A DNA stretch of 40,619 bases from Nocardioidaceae bacterium (lineage in GTDB: Bacteria; Actinomycetota; Actinomycetes; Propionibacteriales; Nocardioidaceae), in assembly GCA_013696555.1 (NCBI GenBank), contig JACCYJ010000185.1, positions 1-40,619 on the forward strand, read 5' to 3'. Positions within the stretch are counted from its first letter, which is position 1. Each line of letters opens with the position of its first letter. A model generated the notes under the pieces. The model was given only the letters and a program-made list of their open reading frames with translations, searched no databases and had not been told where the DNA came from. Made by a program: the position numbers and the translations under genes. Shown piece by piece: positions 36,371 through 40,619 of this stretch.

Positions 36371-37018
36371 ATGCCGATGTCGACACCAGGGCCTGGGAAA
36401 GGGCGCTCATCACCGTTGGGTGCGCCACCCGGCGCGGGACAAGGGCACGGGCCATGGCGGGGTCGGGAGACAGATGGCTGGGGAACACAGTTCGAGGGCG
36501 GCCCCCCCTGGCTGCGCGCCTTCGGGGGATTGGCCGGGCCGCACTTCGGCTCCCCCGGTGGTCCCCGAGCAGGCCGCGGGGACGTACGGCTGGCGTTGCT
36601 TGGCATCCTGGCCGAACAGCCCATGCACGGGTACCAACTCATCCGCGAGATCGCCCGTCGCAGCCGGGGCAGCTGGCGGGTGAGCCCGGGCTCGGTCTAC
36701 CCCACGCTCTCCCAGTTGGCGAATGAAGGCCTGGCCGAAGCCGAAGAGGGTGACGGCCGTCGCGCCTACCATCTCACCGATCTTGGCCACCGCGAAGTGC
36801 GCGAGCGCAGCGACGTGTTCGATGCGCTGTGGCTGATAGCTGAAGACGGTGAGGGCAACAGTCATCGTGACCTCGCTGGCTTGGCCTTCGGCGTGGGAGC
36901 CGCCGCCATGCAGGTCGCATCGGCCGGGACCGAGGACAACCGAGCCGCGGCCGCCGAGCTGCTCGAGCAGACCCGCAGGTCGCTGTACCGCTTGCTCGCC
37001 GACCCCGAGGAGACCTGA
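36371..37018 (+). CDS. PadR family transcriptional regulator
   Basis: GDVRLALLGILAEQPMHGYQLIREIARRSRGSWRVSPGSVYPTLSQLANEGLAEAEEGDGRRAYHLTDLG. Confidence 0.92.
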   Translation: MPMSTPGPGKGRSSPLGAPPGAGQGHGPWRGRETDGWGTQFEGGPPWLRAFGGLAGPHFGSPGGPRAGRGDVRLALLGILAEQPMHGYQLIREIARRSRGSWRVSPGSVYPTLSQLANEGLAEAEEGDGRRAYHLTDLGHREVRERSDVFDALWLIAEDGEGNSHRDLAGLAFGVGAAAMQVASAGTEDNRAAAAELLEQTRRSLYRLLADPEET

Positions 37019-37107
37019 CTCGATGGCTGCCAGCGCTGGTCGCAGACCTGCCCCGCCCTGCAGTTGTTTCGCCACGACCGACCGGACGGCGACGGCTCCC
37101 ATCGAGG

Positions 37108-37242
37108 ATGGGGTTGCCGCTTCCGCTGCTGCTGCTCGCGCTGCTGACCAGCATGATGCTGATCGTCCCTGGACATCCGCCGTTCCCGCTGTTGTGGGTC
37201 GCGGTGGCCATGCTGTGGTGGCGGCGCGGCTGGCGGGCCTGA
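37108..37242 (+). CDS. Putative 44-aa membrane protein
   Basis: MGLPLPLLLLALLTSMMLIVPGHPPFPLLWVAVAMLWWRRGWRA; two hydrophobic segments; not in ORF track. Confidence 0.45.
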   Translation: MGLPLPLLLLALLTSMMLIVPGHPPFPLLWVAVAMLWWRRGWRA

Positions 37243-37305
37243 GGGACTACGCGCGACAAGCCCTCAGCAGCCGCTGCGGACGGCGCTCTTCCGGCGAGGT
37301 CCGGG

Positions 37306-37599
37306 TCACGGCTGCCAGACGTGGATGACCGGTAGCGGGATCCGCTCCGGCTCCGGTGGGAAATCGTTGCCGAAACGGCTGCTGAGGAGGGGGTGGACAA
37401 CAGGGTGTAGTCGGTCCTCGGCGAAACGGTCCCAGTCCTCCTCCGACTCCCAGACGTCGAAGTAGCGCAGGCCACCCTCGGGCCGCTTAACCGCGAGATG
37501 TACGACGAGTCCCTTCGGTGGCTCGTCGCCGAGACCATCGAGAACCCGCTGGTAAGTGGCGGCATCGATCGGGACGTCCTGCGTGAACGCGTAAGTCAT
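37306..37599 (-). CDS. Hypothetical protein (dimeric alpha-beta barrel-like)
   Basis: MTYAFTQDVPIDAATYQRVLDGLGDEPPKGLVVHLAVKRPEGGLRYFDVWESEEDWDRFAEDRLHPVV. Confidence 0.75.
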   Translation of the reverse strand: MTYAFTQDVPIDAATYQRVLDGLGDEPPKGLVVHLAVKRPEGGLRYFDVWESEEDWDRFAEDRLHPVVHPLLSSRFGNDFPPEPERIPLPVIHVWQP

Positions 37600-37641
37600 G
37601 GCTCCTCCATCACTTGATCCGAAGATACTTCGGATGGAAGT

Positions 37642-38319
37642 ATGGTCGCCGTGACAAGGAAGGTCAAGAGCCGGCCATACGACAACGCCGGCCGCCAGAC
37701 GCAATCGGAAGGCACGAGGCAGCGAATCGTCAGGGCCGCTCGCGACCTCATGATTGAGCGGGGATACCAGGCGACGACGGTCGCCGCGATCGCCAGGAGC
37801 GCTGGTGTCCATATCGACACCGTTTACGAGTTGGTCGGACGCAAGCCGGTGCTGTTGCGGGAGCTGATGGAACAGGCCCTCTCCGGAATCGACGGCGCCG
37901 TCGTCGCCGAGGAACGGGACTACGTCGAGGCGATTCGGGCTGAATCTGATCCGGCGCGGAAGCTCACCATCTACGCCGGAGCCGTGCGCCACATCCAGAC
38001 TCGCATGGCACCGCTCTTTCTCGCGCTGCGTGATGCGTCGGCGAGCGAGCCCGAAGCCAAACAGGTCTGGCGGGAGATCAGCGAACGGCGCGCGGCCAAC
38101 ATGCGCAAGCTGGCTCGCGACCTCGAAGCCGCTGGCGGGTTGCGCGCCGGCCTATCCATCGACGAGGCCGCCGACGTCATCTGGGCAACGAACAGCTCCG
38201 AGCTCTACGTACTGCTCACCGTCGAGCGGGGATGGCCTCCCGATCACTACGAGCACTGGCTGGCCGATACGTGGTGTCGCCTCTTGCTACGGACGCCGCC
38301 AAGCTCAGAGCTGAGTTAG
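37642..38319 (+). CDS. TetR family transcriptional regulator
   Basis: RQRIVRAARDLMIERGYQATTVAAIARSAGVHIDTVYELVGRKPVLLRELMEQAL. Confidence 0.93.
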   Translation: MVAVTRKVKSRPYDNAGRQTQSEGTRQRIVRAARDLMIERGYQATTVAAIARSAGVHIDTVYELVGRKPVLLRELMEQALSGIDGAVVAEERDYVEAIRAESDPARKLTIYAGAVRHIQTRMAPLFLALRDASASEPEAKQVWREISERRAANMRKLARDLEAAGGLRAGLSIDEAADVIWATNSSELYVLLTVERGWPPDHYEHWLADTWCRLLLRTPPSSELS

Positions 38320-38327
38320 TCGCTGGG

Positions 38328-39665
38328 TCAGAGCACCGGAAGCATCTGGTCCAGCTCGAACTGGGTGACCTGCCGGCGGTAGTCCAACCACTCCGCCCGC
38401 TTGTTGCGCAAGAAGAAGTCGAAGACGTGCTCGCCCAGTGTCTCCGCCACCAGCTCACTGCCCTCCATCACCCGGATCGCTTCGTCGAGTGTGCGTGGCA
38501 GGGGCGCGATGCCGAGCGAGCGGCGCTCGGCCTCGTTGAGCGACCAGACGTCGTCCTCGGCCTCGCGGGGAAGCTCGTACCCGTCCGCGATGCCCTTGAG
38601 CCCGGCCGCCAACAGCAGTGCGTACGCGAGGTACGGATTGCACGCGGCGTCGATGGACCGAAATTCGATCCGTGTCGACTGCCCCTTGGCCGGTTTGTAC
38701 ATCGGCACCCGGACCAGGGCCGAGCGGTTGTTGTGACCCCAGCAGACGTGTGCCGGTGCCTCGCCACCACCAACGAGTCGCTTGTAGGAGTTGACCCATT
38801 GGTTGGTGACCGCGGTGACCTCAGCTGCATGGTGGAGCACACCGGCGATGAACGACCTGCCCACGCGCGAGAGCTGGTACTCGGCACCGGCTTCGAAGAA
38901 AGCGTTGCGGTCACCCTCGAACAACGACATGTGGGTGTGCATACCGGAGCCGGGGTGGTCGGTGAACGGCTTCGGCATGAATGACGCGAAAACGCCCTGC
39001 CCGAGCGCGACCTCGCGTACGACCACCCGGAACGTCATGATGTTGTCGGCGGTCGACAGCGCGTCGGCGTAGCGCAGGTCGATCTCCTGCTGGCCGGGCG
39101 CACCCTCGTGGTGGCTGAACTCCACCGAGATGCCCATGAGCTCGAGCATCGCGATGACGTCACGGCGGAAGTCGCGATTGGCACCCTGCGAGGTGTGGTC
39201 GAAGTAACCGCTGGAGTCCACTGGCACCGGTGACGTCCCGGCAGCGGGCTGACCCTGGAAGAGAAAGAACTCGATCTCGGGGTGGACGTAGAAGGTGAAC
39301 CCCAGGTCGGCGGCCTTGGCCAGGCTGCGCTTGAGCACGTGGCGCGGGTCGGCGTACGACGCACCGCCGCCGGGAAGGAGGATGTCGCAGAACATCCGCG
39401 CAGTTGCGATGCCGTCACCGCGGGTCGGCAGGATCTGGAACGTGGCCGGGTCAGGCCGGGCCAACATGTCCGACTCGTAGACCCGGGCGAAGCCTTCGAT
39501 GGCGGAGCCGTCGAAGCCGATGCCCTCCTCGAACGCCGACTCCAGCTCCGCCGGCGCCACCGCGACCGACTTGAGGAACCCGAGCACGTCGGTGAACCAC
39601 AGCCGGACGAATCGCACCTCGCGCTCCTCGAGCGCACGCAGCACAAAGTCCTCCTGCTTGCCCAT
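38328..39665 (-). CDS. glnA: Type I glutamine synthetase (GlnA2-like)
   Basis: RFVRLWFTDVLGFLKSVAV; GIGFDGSAIEGFARVYESDM; HPEIEFFLF; MPKPFTDHPGSGMHTHMSL; NRSALVRVP. Confidence 0.96.
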   Translation of the reverse strand: MGKQEDFVLRALEEREVRFVRLWFTDVLGFLKSVAVAPAELESAFEEGIGFDGSAIEGFARVYESDMLARPDPATFQILPTRGDGIATARMFCDILLPGGGASYADPRHVLKRSLAKAADLGFTFYVHPEIEFFLFQGQPAAGTSPVPVDSSGYFDHTSQGANRDFRRDVIAMLELMGISVEFSHHEGAPGQQEIDLRYADALSTADNIMTFRVVVREVALGQGVFASFMPKPFTDHPGSGMHTHMSLFEGDRNAFFEAGAEYQLSRVGRSFIAGVLHHAAEVTAVTNQWVNSYKRLVGGGEAPAHVCWGHNNRSALVRVPMYKPAKGQSTRIEFRSIDAACNPYLAYALLLAAGLKGIADGYELPREAEDDVWSLNEAERRSLGIAPLPRTLDEAIRVMEGSELVAETLGEHVFDFFLRNKRAEWLDYRRQVTQFELDQMLPVL

Positions 39666-39891
39666 GGCGGTCAGTCTGTCGGTGCCCTGTTACGCCGGTG
39701 TTACGCCGTCGCGACGGTCCGGCCACGCGACTGGCGCAGTTTCGTCGCTTCGCTCGCCCTGGGACGACCAATTTGCGCCACTCGGCAGTCGCAGGCCCAG
39801 CAGGCTTGCGTCACTCGGCAAGCGACGCTCGGGAGTAGCAATCGGATTACGCTTCTGGTCGAAACCGGCCGCGAGGTGCACCGTTGGCGGC

Positions 39892-40236
39892 ATGGGACGC
39901 ATCCATAGGTCGATCGCCGTTGCGGTGGTTACGGGCTCGCTGTGTGCGTGTTCGAGCGACTCATCCCCGGTGCGAATCACAGGGGCGACAACAAGCACCT
40001 CTGCAGAGGCCCGAGCCTCGGCATCCCCCGTGACCGGCTCGTCTTCGGATGGTCCTGTGGTGGCCGCTGGCAAGCGGACGCTCGTCCCCAACGTGGCGGC
40101 GCTCACCCCGACCGACGCTGACACCGCCTTGCGTGCGGCCGCTCTGGAGCCGACGTGGAGGTACGCGGACGATCGAACTGAAGCAGCCGCCGGCGATCGT
40201 CCGCCAGCATGGCTACCAGAGTTGCGACCGAGATGA
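39892..40236 (+). CDS. Lipoprotein with a partial PASTA-like domain
   Basis: MGRIHRSIAVAVVTGSLCACSSD lipobox-like; TLVPNVAALTPTDADTALRAAALEPTWRYADD PASTA-like start, then abrupt end. Confidence 0.6.
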   Translation: MGRIHRSIAVAVVTGSLCACSSDSSPVRITGATTSTSAEARASASPVTGSSSDGPVVAAGKRTLVPNVAALTPTDADTALRAAALEPTWRYADDRTEAAAGDRPPAWLPELRPR

Positions 40237-40612
40237 ACGAGAGCAGGTCGAGGGCTAGTACGCCGGCGAGTGCGAATGACAATGCCACGGCCGCAATGAC
40301 TTGTAAGGCCGCGACGCTCGTCTGCCGTGCGCGCAGTTGCGCGAACAAGGCCAGTGGCAGGACCACGGCGGCGATGGCGCCGTACGCCGAACTGAGGACG
40401 TTCGTTCCGTCGGAGGTGTAAGGCGGAGTGAACCCGCTGACCAGGTCGATGACTCCGAACCCGACTGTGAGCCAGAAGAGTGCGAAGAGGACGAGAGCGA
40501 TTTGGAAAGCGTGCCCAACACGCGAGCCGCCGCCAACGCTGCCCTTCTCGGTACGGGCCACGCGCAAGACTTTACGCCTCGCCGGTCCGCCGAGGGGATC
40601 AACAGCCGCCAC
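40103..40612 (-). CDS. Hypothetical membrane protein
   Basis: Multiple TM segments (FQIALVLFALFWLTVGFGVIDLVSG; AAVVLPLALFAQLRARQTSVAALQVIAAVALSFALAGVLALDLL). Confidence 0.65.
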   Translation of the reverse strand: MAAVDPLGGPARRKVLRVARTEKGSVGGGSRVGHAFQIALVLFALFWLTVGFGVIDLVSGFTPPYTSDGTNVLSSAYGAIAAVVLPLALFAQLRARQTSVAALQVIAAVALSFALAGVLALDLLSFISVATLVAMLADDRRRLLQFDRPRTSTSAPERPHARRCQRRSG

Positions 40613-40619
40613 GAACGCA

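Noticed and set aside
1-40619. CRISPR array or transposase-bearing mobile element
   Set aside because: No regularly spaced direct repeats beyond the 46-bp duplication and no transposase or integrase motif recognised in the ORFs

Overview
High-GC actinobacterial chromosomal window with dense coding on both strands. Left part (1-17 kb): a MerR/MFS/redoxin-like/Cys-rich metallothionein-like metal-handling cluster (MFS apparently frameshifted), msrA preceded by a perfect 46-bp tandem duplication, a DUF222-HNH protein, an allene-oxide-cyclase-barrel secreted protein, a small lipoprotein, GNAT, beta-propeller phytase, PadR, HAD, SDR and FAD oxidoreductase genes, SRPBCC and DUF4383 proteins. Centre (17.0-29.7 kb): the most interesting locus, a tightly overlapping minus-strand gene cluster with a complete-looking nucleotide-activated heptose module (GmhA-like SIS, HldE-like kinase/nucleotidyltransferase, GmhB-like HAD fused to a GT2), two GT9 and one GT4 glycosyltransferases, a NodU/CmcH carbamoyltransferase, a classical SDR, a haem-oxygenase-like diiron 'iron-containing redox enzyme', another GT2 and a CDGSH iron-sulfur protein, plus a divergent glycosyltransferase. 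Right part: Ku / LigD-polymerase NHEJ pair, MerR-B12 regulator, WhiB, glnE, PadR, TetR, glnA2-type glutamine synthetase, and a truncated-looking PASTA lipoprotein overlapping a convergent membrane protein gene. Assignments rest on reading translated motifs; no database search was run.
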